DNA of 64,000 nucleotides from Paractinoplanes lichenicola (lineage in GTDB: Bacteria > Actinomycetota > Actinomycetes > Mycobacteriales > Micromonosporaceae). A program made the position numbers and the translations under genes. Of this stretch, positions 51,438-58,601 are shown one piece after another. The stretch covers positions 124,001-188,000 of the forward strand of contig NZ_JAENHO010000001.1 in NCBI RefSeq assembly GCF_016785085.1, in the 5' to 3' direction. How positions within the stretch are numbered: position 1 is the stretch's first letter; each line of letters opens with the position of its first letter. Under the pieces are notes generated by a model. The model saw nothing but the letters and a program-made list of their open reading frames with translations, did no database searches and had not been told where the DNA came from.

Positions 51438-52219
51438 GCCCGTACCCCCATCGTCGTCGCGTGCCCGGTCGTCGCCTCTTGAGCGCCGGCCCCCTCGGAA
51501 CCACGCCCGGTCGTCGCCTCTTGTGCGCCGGCCCCCTCGGAACCACGCCCGGTCGTCGCCTCTTGTGCGCCGGCCTCCTCGGGACCGTGCCCGATCATCG
51601 TGGCGCGGGCGTTGTATAGGTGGGCCCGCATGATCGCCTCGGCCCATTCCCCGGCGCCCGCCCGCGCGGCGGCCACCATCTCGACGTGGTGGTGCAGACT
51701 GCGTAACAGCGCGGCGGGCGCGTAGTCGTGGAAGTTCTGGGTGACGACCGCCGCGTGTGTGACCCCGCGCAGCGCCTGCGCCAGCGGTGGCGAGCCCGCA
51801 GCGTCGATGAACAGCCCGTGGAACCGGCGGTTCAGCTCGACGATCGCGGCCAGGTTCTGATTGCGGCCCGGCTTGCCGACCCGCATCATCTCGGCCGCCA
51901 GCTCGTCCAGCTCGGCGATCTGCTCCGCGTCGAGGTTCGGCACGGCCTGGCGCACGGCGTACGGCTCGAGCCGAAGGCGCAGCTCGAAGATGTCGCGCAG
52001 CTGCTCGGACGACCAGCTGGCGACCCGGGCGCCGCGGTTGGGCTGGATCTCGACCAGGCCCTCGGCGGCCAGGCGGGACAGCGCCTCACGAATCGGAGTG
52101 CGGCTCACCGACAACCGGCCGGCCAGTTCCGCCTCGCCCAGACGCGCGCCCGACGGGATGGCCCCCGACAGGATCTCGTCCCGCAGGGCTTGCGCCGCCT
52201 GCTCCGCCGCTGCTCGCAC
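51434..52219 (-). CDS. FadR/FCD-type GntR transcriptional regulator with repeated C-terminal tail
   Basis: A 261-residue regulator from GTG 52219 behind GGAG. Winged helix at residues 5-70 (LRDEILSGAIPSGARLGEAE, LSVSRTPIREALSRLAAEGL). The FCD ligand domain at about 75-215 has the acid/His metal set (LRLRLEPYAVRQAV, ELNRRFHGLFIDAAG, HHHVEMVAAARAG). After residue 215 come three copies of a 14-residue unit (GRGSEGAGAQEATT), not part of the FCD fold. It probably represses its own operon and the divergent lyase gene through two TTGTATGCAA sites. Confidence 0.92.
   Translation of the reverse strand: MRAAAEQAAQALRDEILSGAIPSGARLGEAELAGRLSVSRTPIREALSRLAAEGLVEIQPNRGARVASWSSEQLRDIFELRLRLEPYAVRQAVPNLDAEQIAELDELAAEMMRVGKPGRNQNLAAIVELNRRFHGLFIDAAGSPPLAQALRGVTHAAVVTQNFHDYAPAALLRSLHHHVEMVAAARAGAGEWAEAIMRAHLYNARATMIGHGPEEAGAQEATTGRGSEGAGAQEATTGRGSEGAGAQEATTGHATTMGVRA
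51464..51589. repeat. Three in-frame 42-bp tandem repeats in the GntR gene
   Basis: Units at 51464-51505, 51506-51547 and 51548-51589, each near CCCGGTCGTCGCCTCTTG... and almost identical. They encode a repeated 14-residue tail. A partial unit lies on either side. Being a multiple of 3, the array can expand or shrink without breaking the frame. Confidence 0.9.
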
Positions 52220-52324
52220 TTTGCTCCTCGTCTGTCGTGGCCGCTCTCGCCGCCCGCTGCCGCCCGTGATCCGTCGCCGTTAGCCGCCGGCGCCACCGAC
52301 CGCTTGTGTCGGCTGTCACGAAAA

Positions 52325-52336
52325 GTTGTATGCAAT
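52325..52336. promoter_or_regulatory. Operator site 1 of the GntR/lyase divergon (GTTGTATGCAAT)
   Basis: A 12-bp sequence with TTG..CAA inverted ends, typical of GntR-FCD operators (T-G-T-N2-A-C-A type). It recurs identically 63 bp (six helical turns) downstream at 52388-52399. Confidence 0.8.
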
Positions 52337-52387
52337 CCTTGCCATGATCGGGCCGATTCCGCAAGAGTGGTGCCATGTTCAGCTTGG

Positions 52388-52399
52388 GTTGTATGCAAT
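52388..52399. promoter_or_regulatory. Operator site 2 of the GntR/lyase divergon (GTTGTATGCAAT)
   Basis: Identical to site 1. Its last two bases are part of the lyase start codon at 52398, so repressor bound here would directly hinder expression of that gene. Confidence 0.8.
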
Positions 52400-53285
52400 G
52401 AGCGTCTCGATCGTCGAGGTCTCGCCGCGCGACGGACTGCAGAACGAGTCCGCCCTCGTGCCCACGCCCGACAAGCTGGCCCTGATCGAGACGCTGGTGT
52501 CGAGCGGGGTCCGCCGCATCGAGGCGGTCAGCTTCGCCCACCCGAAACGCGTCCCGCAGATGGCCGACGCCGAAGCGGTCGCGGCCGGCCTCCCCCGCGG
52601 CGACGTTTCGTGGATCGGCCTGGTCCTCAACGAACGCGGCCTCGACCGCGCGATCGCCGCCGGCCTGGACGAGGTGAACGTCGTCGTGGTCGCCACCGAC
52701 ACGTTCAGCCAACGCAACCAGGGCGTTCCCACCTCCGAAGCGATCGCCGCTTGGTCCCGCATCGCCGCCCGGGCCCGGGACGCCGGCCTGCGCACCACGG
52801 TCACCGTGGCCGCCGCCTTCGGCTGCCCCTTCGAGGGCGAGGTCCCCGTCTCCCGAGTTCAGTCAGTCATCGCGCAGTGCCTGGCGGCCGCCCCCGACGA
52901 ACTGGCCTTGGCCGACACGATCGGCGTCGGCGTCCCCGCCCAGGTCCGCGCCCTGCACTCCGTAGTCCCTGACGACATCCCGCTGCGCTGGCATTTCCAC
53001 AACACCCGCAATACCGGCTACGCCAACGCCCTGGCCGCCGCCGAGTTGGCCGGCGGCCGCCCGGTAGCCCTCGACAGCAGCGCCGGCGGCATCGGCGGCT
53101 GCCCGTTCGCCCCCAACGCCACCGGCAACATCGCCACCGAAGACCTGCTCTACCTGTTGCACCGCAACGGTTTCCCCACCGGCGTCGACGTCGAGCCCCT
53201 GCTCCCCCTGGGCGCCCGCCTGGGCGACCTGCTCGGCCACCAGGTTCCCGGTCAGCTGGCCCGCGCCGGCCTCTTCCCCGCCTGA
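52398..53285 (+). CDS. Hydroxymethylglutaryl-CoA lyase-like enzyme
   Basis: A 295-residue TIM-barrel lyase; ATG 52398 (MSVSIVEVSPRDGLQNESAL) gives the normal length, while in-frame ATGs at 52326 and 52344 lie in the control region. Landmarks: SPRDGLQNE (metal-binding Asp), AVSFAHPKRVPQMADAEAV, FGCPFEGEVP, LRWHFHNTRNTGYANALAA (His metal ligands) and the catalytic Cys loop GGIGGCPFAPNATGNIATED. It makes or breaks beta-hydroxy-acyl-CoAs, typically HMG-CoA, but many family members use other 3-hydroxy-3-methyl or citramalyl-type CoA esters. It is divergent from GntR and lies under two shared operators. Confidence 0.92.
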   Translation: MSVSIVEVSPRDGLQNESALVPTPDKLALIETLVSSGVRRIEAVSFAHPKRVPQMADAEAVAAGLPRGDVSWIGLVLNERGLDRAIAAGLDEVNVVVVATDTFSQRNQGVPTSEAIAAWSRIAARARDAGLRTTVTVAAAFGCPFEGEVPVSRVQSVIAQCLAAAPDELALADTIGVGVPAQVRALHSVVPDDIPLRWHFHNTRNTGYANALAAAELAGGRPVALDSSAGGIGGCPFAPNATGNIATEDLLYLLHRNGFPTGVDVEPLLPLGARLGDLLGHQVPGQLARAGLFPA

Positions 53286-53329
53286 CCCCTTTCCGCCCGC
53301 CTGCCCGGCAACCGTCGAGTGCCGCTTGG

Positions 53330-54028
53330 CTACTTCGTGGCCGTTTCGAGCAGGGTCTGTGCCAGTTCCCGGGGGCGGGAGAACATCGGCCAGTGGCCGG
53401 TGTCCAGCTCCACCAGCTGCCAGTGGTAGCCGGCCAGCACGTCGGCCCACTCGGCTGGGAGCACGCCGTCGGGCAGACTGCAGTGGATGTAGGTTGCCGG
53501 CATCTCGTTCAGCGGGCGGGTCAGCGCGGCGGGCTCGGTCAGGGTGGCGCCCGGGTGCGGCGTGGAGCCAGACACGATGCGGGCGATCTGGTGCTCGGTG
53601 AGGCCATGACCGCCGAAGTGGTTCGGGGACGCGGGCGGCCAGAAGCCGTCGTTCGCGGCGATCGTCGCCGCCAGGGCCGCGCCGCCGTCCGACGAGTCCG
53701 AGGCGAACGACTCGCCGTCGGCCGGGAGGCTGGCGTCGACGAAGACCACGTGGGCCAGCCGGTCACCGATCCGCTCGGCGGCCTGACCGACGGGAATGCC
53801 GGCATAGCTGTGCCCGACCAGGACCACGTCGCGCAGATCGTTACGCTCGATCTCGTCCACGATGTCCTGGACGTGGGTCTGCTGCCCCGCCGGCAGACCC
53901 CGCTTCTCGGCCAGACCAGACAACGTCACCGGATGAGCAGCGTGGCCGGCGGCGCGAAGGTGCGGCACCACCTCGGCCCAAGCCCAAGCCCCGAGCCGTG
54001 CGCCCGCAATCAGCACGAAGTTCGCCAT
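53330..54028 (-). CDS. Alpha/beta hydrolase (salicylate-esterase/EstC-like)
   Basis: A 232-residue hydrolase from ATG 54028 (MANFVLIAGARLGAWAWAEV). The start FVLIAGAxxGAWxW, then RDVVLVGHSYAGIPVGQAAE with Ser in GHSYAG, ADGESFASDSS, and a C-terminal LDTGHWPMFSRPRELAQTLL with the His, are typical of the plant methyl-salicylate esterase/EstC-like group. A Asp acid is near VVFVDASLP. It probably cleaves small esters. It converges on the lyase gene with 44 bp between, and follows the 124-residue hypothetical gene on the same strand. Confidence 0.88.
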   Translation of the reverse strand: MANFVLIAGARLGAWAWAEVVPHLRAAGHAAHPVTLSGLAEKRGLPAGQQTHVQDIVDEIERNDLRDVVLVGHSYAGIPVGQAAERIGDRLAHVVFVDASLPADGESFASDSSDGGAALAATIAANDGFWPPASPNHFGGHGLTEHQIARIVSGSTPHPGATLTEPAALTRPLNEMPATYIHCSLPDGVLPAEWADVLAGYHWQLVELDTGHWPMFSRPRELAQTLLETATK

Positions 54029-54084
54029 CGCCACACCGTAGACAGACATTCCGGCCCCCGCCGCCCCGGCACCACCGAGGCCGC

Positions 54085-54459
54085 TCAGCGCAGGTGGCTC
54101 GACATCTCGCCGAGGAACTCGACGGCGTCCAGGTCGAAGGCGATGTCCTGGTCGCCGCCGTGGTTGAGGCCGCCGAGCCGGTTCACCTCGACATACCAGG
54201 GCGAAAGGTCCGTACGGGTTCCGTCCGGGTTCATGCCGGTGCCGCCGAGGTGCTCCATGCCGTACCGGTCGTACCGGTCGCGGACGTCCGTGCGCTCGTC
54301 GATCGGGGCCAGGCCGGCATTGGGGTCGTCTCGTTCGCGCAGCCGGATCGGCCCGACTGTCGCGGGCGAGAGCGGCTTGCCGTCCGGGTCGTCCTCGCCC
54401 TCCGCGGGTGCCACGGCCGTGGCCGGCCCGTCGCCCACGACGATGTCGTATGCCTTCAT
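54085..54459 (-). CDS. Hypothetical acidic protein
   Basis: A 124-residue soluble, acidic protein without signal or membrane helix. It begins MKAYDIVVGDGPATAVAPAE and has a string of charged residues, then TDVRDRYDRYGMEHLGGTGM and a C-terminal VNRLGGLNHGGDQDIAFDLD. The HLGGTGM...GGLNHGG spacing is not one I recognise. It starts 3 bp after the peptidase S51-type gene on the same strand, so the two are probably co-transcribed. No function can be given. Confidence 0.7.
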   Translation of the reverse strand: MKAYDIVVGDGPATAVAPAEGEDDPDGKPLSPATVGPIRLRERDDPNAGLAPIDERTDVRDRYDRYGMEHLGGTGMNPDGTRTDLSPWYVEVNRLGGLNHGGDQDIAFDLDAVEFLGEMSSHLR

Positions 54460-54462
54460 GCG

Positions 54463-55074
54463 CTAACTGTCCCTGATCTCCCGGACCCCGTCCCGCACGA
54501 TCACCGCCTGATCGTCACGCACCGGAACGAATTCGTACCGGTCGCCCTCCTCGGCGATGATTCGCGCGTAAAGCTCCTCGCGACCACGGTTGGCGTGCGA
54601 CAGCGGATAGAACGAGACGAGCCCCAGCCCGGTCGTGTCCGTCACCTCACCGGGGTCGTCCTCGTCGTGGTAGCCCGCGAGGTCCGCCACCGCCAACGCG
54701 GCCCCAGCCGACATCCCCGCGTAGGCAACCCGCCCAGACGTGACCCCCAGCCGGACCGCCTCGGCGAACCCGGACCGCTGGGCGTGCTGCAGCAAAAAGA
54801 TCGGATAGCCCCCGGTCACGAACACCAAATCCGCCGCGGCCACAGCCTCGGACACCTCACCGGCCGTAGCCGTTTCCAGGTCGAGCCGCCGCACCGGCAA
54901 CCCCGCATCCGCCAGCGCCGCCTCGGCCACGTCGACCCAGGGCATCGCCGGCAACGGATTGCCCGCGGTCGGAACAAGAACCGCCCGCCGCGGCCGCGGG
55001 TCCAGACCGTCGAGCCAACCGCTCAGAGCACCGAGCCCCTGACTCCCCAGAAAGACATCCACGGTCTGATGCAA
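54463..55074 (-). CDS. Peptidase S51-family / class I amidotransferase-like protein
   Basis: A 203-residue protein with the S51 (dipeptidase E/cyanophycinase) fold. Order of motifs: FLGSQGLGAL, RAVLVPTAGNPLP, LVFVTGGYPIFLLQHAQRSG, then the nucleophile elbow VAYAGMSAGAALAVADLAGY with the Ser in G-x-S-A-G, and the late GLVSFYPLSHANRGR with a candidate His. Such enzymes remove N-terminal Asp or cleave isoaspartyl bonds. It begins at ATG 55074, 15 bp after the end of the Pro/Thr-rich secreted gene on the same strand, and is followed within 3 bp by the hypothetical acidic gene. Confidence 0.85.
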   Translation of the reverse strand: MHQTVDVFLGSQGLGALSGWLDGLDPRPRRAVLVPTAGNPLPAMPWVDVAEAALADAGLPVRRLDLETATAGEVSEAVAAADLVFVTGGYPIFLLQHAQRSGFAEAVRLGVTSGRVAYAGMSAGAALAVADLAGYHDEDDPGEVTDTTGLGLVSFYPLSHANRGREELYARIIAEEGDRYEFVPVRDDQAVIVRDGVREIRDS

Positions 55075-55089
55075 CCACGAACTGCCTTT

Positions 55090-55626
55090 TCAGCGCGGAG
55101 TGGGCGGGATCGTCCGGCTCGGCTGAAGCACGGAGGGAGAGGGCGGGCCGGTCGTGGAGGGGGATGCCGGGTTGGTCGCGGAAGGAGACAGCGGTTCGGT
55201 TGTGGGGGCCAAGGTCGCTGGGGCGGACGTCGAGGGGGTCGGCGGCGAGGCGGGCGGCCGAGTGGCTGTTGGTGAGGGGCTCGGGGCGGTGGACTGAGTC
55301 GGCGAGGGCGGGGACACGGGTTGGGTGGGCGGCACGTTCGACGGGCGGAGCAGGATGAACGCCAGGATCGAGACGGCTGCGGCGGCCAGGCCGGCGGCGG
55401 TCGGTGGCCGCGTCGACGACGGTGAAGGCGCGACGGTCGAAGCCGGAGCCGCGGTCGACGGCGCGGGGGCCGGGGCCGTGGTGGTCGGGGCTGGGGCGGT
55501 CGGAGCGGTCGGGGCCGGCGTGGGGGGCGCGTCGTCGGCGAAGGCGGCCGCTGCCGATACCCCGCCGATGGCGACTACGGCCACGGCTCCGGCGGCGACC
55601 GCGAGGGTCCGGGTGGATCTGCGCAT
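55090..55626 (-). CDS. Secreted Pro/Ser/Thr-rich protein with internal membrane helix
   Basis: A 178-residue protein from ATG 55626 (MRRSTRTLAVAAGAVAVVAI), although an ATG at 55656 is open. Signal peptide to about 30 (AAAAFADDAP). Two low-complexity Pro/Thr/Ser/Ala stretches of about 45 and 75 residues flank a single hydrophobic helix near residues 78-97 (AAGLAAAAVSILAFILLRP). This could be a mucin-like spacer on either side of a membrane. There is no catalytic domain. It lies between the S51-type gene and the second LytR_C gene on the same strand. Function unknown. Confidence 0.65.
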   Translation of the reverse strand: MRRSTRTLAVAAGAVAVVAIGGVSAAAAFADDAPPTPAPTAPTAPAPTTTAPAPAPSTAAPASTVAPSPSSTRPPTAAGLAAAAVSILAFILLRPSNVPPTQPVSPPSPTQSTAPSPSPTATRPPASPPTPSTSAPATLAPTTEPLSPSATNPASPSTTGPPSPSVLQPSRTIPPTPR

Positions 55627-55721
55627 CTCAAGCTCCAGCACTGTCGGTCGGTGCACTGTCGCCTGGGAGGACGCGCGAGCGGGGAAAGGGTTGGCGGTTC
55701 AGCTGTGACCCGCGGCACACC

Positions 55722-56246
55722 TCACGGGGCCTCACAAGTGCCGGGCGGGAGGGTGGGCACGCTCAGCTGGGCCAGCGCCTGGTTGACCTCGGTGTATGTG
55801 GCCAGCTGGCGGAAGCGGGGGCCGATGATGATGTCGATGACGTCCGTGTTGCGGGTCGCGCTGAACTGCGGTTCGGCCTCGTCGAGGAAGTAGGCGCGGA
55901 TCCACTGGGCGGCGCCGACCGTCTTGGGGCCGTAGCGGACGACCGCGATGTCTTTGAGCTTGCCCTTGTTGTCGGCGGGCTTCGACATCACGAACCCGCG
56001 ATTCTTGAACTCCTCGGTGACCTGCTCGGCGACCCCGGGCGTACGGGTGCCGTTGAGCACTCGCAGCTTCACCTGGGAGGCGTCGCCGGGCAGGTCGAGG
56101 GTGACCCGGGGCGCGCCCGCGGGGCACTCCTGACCGGCGGCGGCGTTGGCCTGGGTGTCGCGCACCACGGCGACCACCACGACAACGATCGCGGCCACCA
56201 GAAGGAAGCAAACGACAACAAGCGAACGCACACGACTGAAGCTCAC
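55722..56246 (-). CDS. LytR C-terminal-domain membrane protein (copy 2)
   Basis: A 174-residue protein; GTG 56246 (VSFSRVRSLVVVCFLLVAAI) matches the start of copy 1 at 36126. One N-terminal helix, then the LytR_C domain: QVKLRVLNGTRTPGVAEQVT, EEFKNRGF, IAVVRYGPKTVGAAQWIRAY, DVIDIIIGPRFRQLATYTEV. By eye it is about two-thirds identical to copy 1 over its length, including ECPAGAPRVTL and the C-terminal PPG(T/S)C. It is likely an accessory of wall glycopolymer attachment. A CAAAACGGGGGC box upstream is conserved between the copies. Downstream lies the Pro/Thr-rich gene on the same strand. Confidence 0.87.
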   Translation of the reverse strand: MSFSRVRSLVVVCFLLVAAIVVVVVAVVRDTQANAAAGQECPAGAPRVTLDLPGDASQVKLRVLNGTRTPGVAEQVTEEFKNRGFVMSKPADNKGKLKDIAVVRYGPKTVGAAQWIRAYFLDEAEPQFSATRNTDVIDIIIGPRFRQLATYTEVNQALAQLSVPTLPPGTCEAP

Positions 56247-56265
56247 GCCGAGCCAGACGCTCCGC

Positions 56266-56277
56266 GCCCCCGTTTTG
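56266..56277 (-). promoter_or_regulatory. Upstream box shared by both LytR_C genes (copy 2)
   Basis: CAAAACGGGGGC, 20 bp before the start of LytR_C copy 2. The match to the box before copy 1 is 11 of 12 bases at nearly equal distance, in otherwise diverged DNA. Confidence 0.5.
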
Positions 56278-56303
56278 GACGACAGATATGACGTAAGCCA
56301 CAC

Positions 56304-56667
56304 CTCACCGCCTCCCCCGGCGTCCCACCTCGGCCATCACATTCGCGGCTCCCCCGCTGCCTCCCCCGGCGTCCCCACCCCGGCCATCACATTCGCGGCC
56401 TCCACCCGCTGCCTCCCCCGAGCGGGCCGGGGCTGGGGATTGAGGGGCAGAGGCTGAGGGCGGCTTTCATCACCGCCTCCCCCGAGCGGGCCGGGGCTGG
56501 GGGTTGAGGGGCTGGGGTTGAGGGCGACCTTCACCGCCGCCTCCCCCCGGCGGCACGGGGCTGAGGATTGAGGGGCAGAGAGAGTTCAAGAGCTGGAGCT
56601 GAGGGGCTGGGACTGAGAGCGGCCTTCACCGTCGCCTCCCCGAGCGGGGCGGGGCTAGGGGTTGTGG
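56304..56667. repeat. G-rich repeat region between LytR_C copy 2 and the tryptophan operon
   Basis: Two copies of CGGCCATCACATTCGCGGC (about 56329-56347 and 56382-56400), then four diverged copies of a GCCTCCCCCGAGCGGGCCGG... unit with GGGGATTGAGGGGC tail (start near 56411, 56475, 56539 and 56634). Each unit can form a CCCCG/CGGGG hairpin and has several GGGG runs. No gene is supported here. The last unit reaches the stop of the ACMS decarboxylase gene and may act as its terminator. Confidence 0.8.
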
Positions 56668-57663
56668 TCAGGGGTGGCCGTACAGGAAGCGGGTTGCGTT
56701 GGTGGTTAGGAGCTTCTCGCGCTGGTTGTCCGAGAGGAACGATGCGGACCGGACGACCTGGCCGGCCGGGCGCTCACCCAACGGGTACGGGTAGTCGCTG
56801 CCTACGACGACTTGGTCTTCGCCCATCGTGTCTACCAGTAGGCGTAGGGCGGGCTCGCTGAAAACTACCGAGTCGACGAAGATGCGGTCTGCGTAGGCGC
56901 TGGGTGGGCGGGTGGAGCGACCCCGGACGAGGTCACCGCGACGTTCCCAGGCGTTGTCGGCTCGGCCCAGCCAGTACGGGAAGCTGCCGCCGCCGTGGGC
57001 GAAGCATAGGCGTAGCGTGGGTGGGACCTGGTCGAGCACGCCGCCGAGGATCAGGGCCAGCGCCGACAGGTGGGTCTCGGCGGGCATGCCGGTGAGCCAG
57101 CGTGCCATCCAGCGGTCGAGCCGCGGGCCCTCGGGCATGTCCCACGGGTGGACGAAGACGGGGGCGCCGACCGCCGCGCAGTGCTGCAGGAATTCGACGA
57201 TGCCGGCCGCGTCCAAATCTTGGTCGCCGACGTGGTTGCCGATCTCGACGCCGACGTGGCCGGCCGCCATCGAACGATCCAGCTCGGCACACGCGGCGTC
57301 CGGATCCTGCAGCGGCACCTGACAAAACGGGATAAAGCGGGAGTTGTCAGAGGTGACAGCCAGCGTCAGGTCGTTGAAGATCCGCGACAACGCTACGGCC
57401 TGAGCGGGAGTGCGGTCGTAGCCGAAAAATACGGGCGTCGGCGAGACGACCTGCTGGACAACGCCGTCGGCATCCATGTCGGCGAGCCGCACCGCAGGGT
57501 CCCACGCCGATGAGTCGACGCGACGGAACTCCGTCTCACGGATCATGATGATCGCCTCGCGCTCGGAGGTGACCTTGAGCCAGGGCCAGCCGGTCCCGCC
57601 GCACGCGTCGGCGAGATCCGGCCACCCCTTCGGCACGACGTGCGTGTGAACGTCGATGGTCAA
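56668..57663 (-). CDS. nbaD: 2-amino-3-carboxymuconate-6-semialdehyde decarboxylase (ACMSD)
   Basis: A 331-residue amidohydrolase-fold enzyme with a TTG start at 57663. Metal and catalytic residues: DVHTHVV (HxH at the N-terminus), FVHPWDMPEG, FAHGGGSFPYWLGR and a C-terminal GSDYPYPLGE with the Asp. Length and motifs match bacterial ACMSD. It converts the ring-cleavage product of 3-hydroxyanthranilate to 2-aminomuconate semialdehyde, steering carbon away from quinolinate and NAD. It is the last gene of the tryptophan operon, 3 bp after the 3-HAA dioxygenase stop. The rare TTG start may lower its yield. Confidence 0.93.
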   Translation of the reverse strand: MTIDVHTHVVPKGWPDLADACGGTGWPWLKVTSEREAIIMIRETEFRRVDSSAWDPAVRLADMDADGVVQQVVSPTPVFFGYDRTPAQAVALSRIFNDLTLAVTSDNSRFIPFCQVPLQDPDAACAELDRSMAAGHVGVEIGNHVGDQDLDAAGIVEFLQHCAAVGAPVFVHPWDMPEGPRLDRWMARWLTGMPAETHLSALALILGGVLDQVPPTLRLCFAHGGGSFPYWLGRADNAWERRGDLVRGRSTRPPSAYADRIFVDSVVFSEPALRLLVDTMGEDQVVVGSDYPYPLGERPAGQVVRSASFLSDNQREKLLTTNATRFLYGHP

Positions 57664-57666
57664 GCG

Positions 57667-58182
57667 TCAGCCCTTCCCCGGGTGCACGGCGCCGCAGTTG
57701 CCGCACGTACGGGCCTTTTCGTCCTCGTAGAACGCCGTGAACACCGGCGGCAGATCCTCGACGATGTCGCGCACCTGCAGTTCGACCTCGTGCACCAGGT
57801 GGTTGCACTCGAAGCAGTACCACTGGAACTTCTCGAGCGTGCCCTCCTCGCGCACCCGCTCGACGACCAGGCCGATCGAGCCGGCCTCGGGCCGCTGCGG
57901 CGAGTGCGGCGTGTTGCCGGGCAGCACCCACATCTCGCCCTCGCGGATGTGCACGTCCTTGGGCCCGTCCGGGGTCATGGTCTTGACGTGCATGTTGCCC
58001 TTGACCTGATAGAAGAACTCCTCGTACGGGTCGACGTGGAAGTCCGTACGCGAGTTGGGCCCACCGACGACCATGACGATGAAGTCGTCGCCGGTCGGGA
58101 ACATCTGCTTGTTGCCGACGGGCGGCTTGAGCAGGTGCTTGTTGTCCTCGATCCAGCCCGGGAAGTTGATCGGGTCGGTCAT
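57667..58182 (-). CDS. nbaC: 3-hydroxyanthranilate 3,4-dioxygenase
   Basis: A 171-residue cupin, the bacterial length. Iron ligands are in [13 protein letters not shown] (His, Glu) and [13 protein letters not shown] (His). Arg residues near [10 protein letters not shown] bind the substrate. The C-terminal rubredoxin-like iron site is present as [10 protein letters not shown] and [11 protein letters not shown] (two CxxC). It opens the ring of 3-hydroxyanthranilate to 2-amino-3-carboxymuconate semialdehyde. ATG 58182 overlaps the RidA-type gene stop by 4 bp (ATGA). Confidence 0.95.
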   Translation of the reverse strand: MTDPINFPGWIEDNKHLLKPPVGNKQMFPTGDDFIVMVVGGPNSRTDFHVDPYEEFFYQVKGNMHVKTMTPDGPKDVHIREGEMWVLPGNTPHSPQRPEAGSIGLVVERVREEGTLEKFQWYCFECNHLVHEVELQVRDIVEDLPPVFTAFYEDEKARTCGNCGAVHPGKG

Positions 58183-58601
58183 GACGCCTCCTTCGACGGC
58201 AGAGCGGCGACTGCTTGAATCTCGATGAGCAGGTGCGGGTGCGGCAGCTGGTGCACGGCCACGGTCGTACGGGATGGGCCGTTGAAGTCGAAGAACTCGG
58301 CGTAGACCTTGTTGTAGCCACCGAAGTCGTTCATGTTGACCAGGTAGGTCGTGACTTGAACGACGTCGTCGAGGGACGCACCGACCGAGTCCAAGATGTC
58401 GGAAATATTCTTGATCACCTCGCGCGTCTGCACGGCGATGTCGAGCGTGGCGGTGCCCATGGCGTCGACCGAAGCCCCGGCGATGGAGTTGTCCGGCCGC
58501 CGGCTGCTCGTGCCGCTGACGAAGGCGAACCCGTTGGCCACCTTGACGTGCGGGAACTTGCCCCGCGGGGTGGCCTTGCCCTCGACGAGCCGCCCGGTCA
58601 C
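58179..58601 (-). CDS. nbaF: RidA-family 2-aminomuconate deaminase
   Basis: A 140-residue YjgF/RidA-fold protein with a GTG start overlapping the hydratase stop by 4 bp. The N-terminal [20 protein letters not shown], the central [20 protein letters not shown] and C-terminal [20 protein letters not shown] are characteristic; the last has the Arg that binds the substrate carboxylate. Position between the dehydrogenase/hydratase and the dioxygenase genes fits the 2-aminomuconate deaminase (AmnD/NbaF) rather than a general imine deaminase. It yields 4-oxalocrotonate and ammonia. Confidence 0.88.
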   Translation of the reverse strand: MTGRLVEGKATPRGKFPHVKVANGFAFVSGTSSRRPDNSIAGASVDAMGTATLDIAVQTREVIKNISDILDSVGASLDDVVQVTTYLVNMNDFGGYNKVYAEFFDFNGPSRTTVAVHQLPHPHLLIEIQAVAALPSKEAS

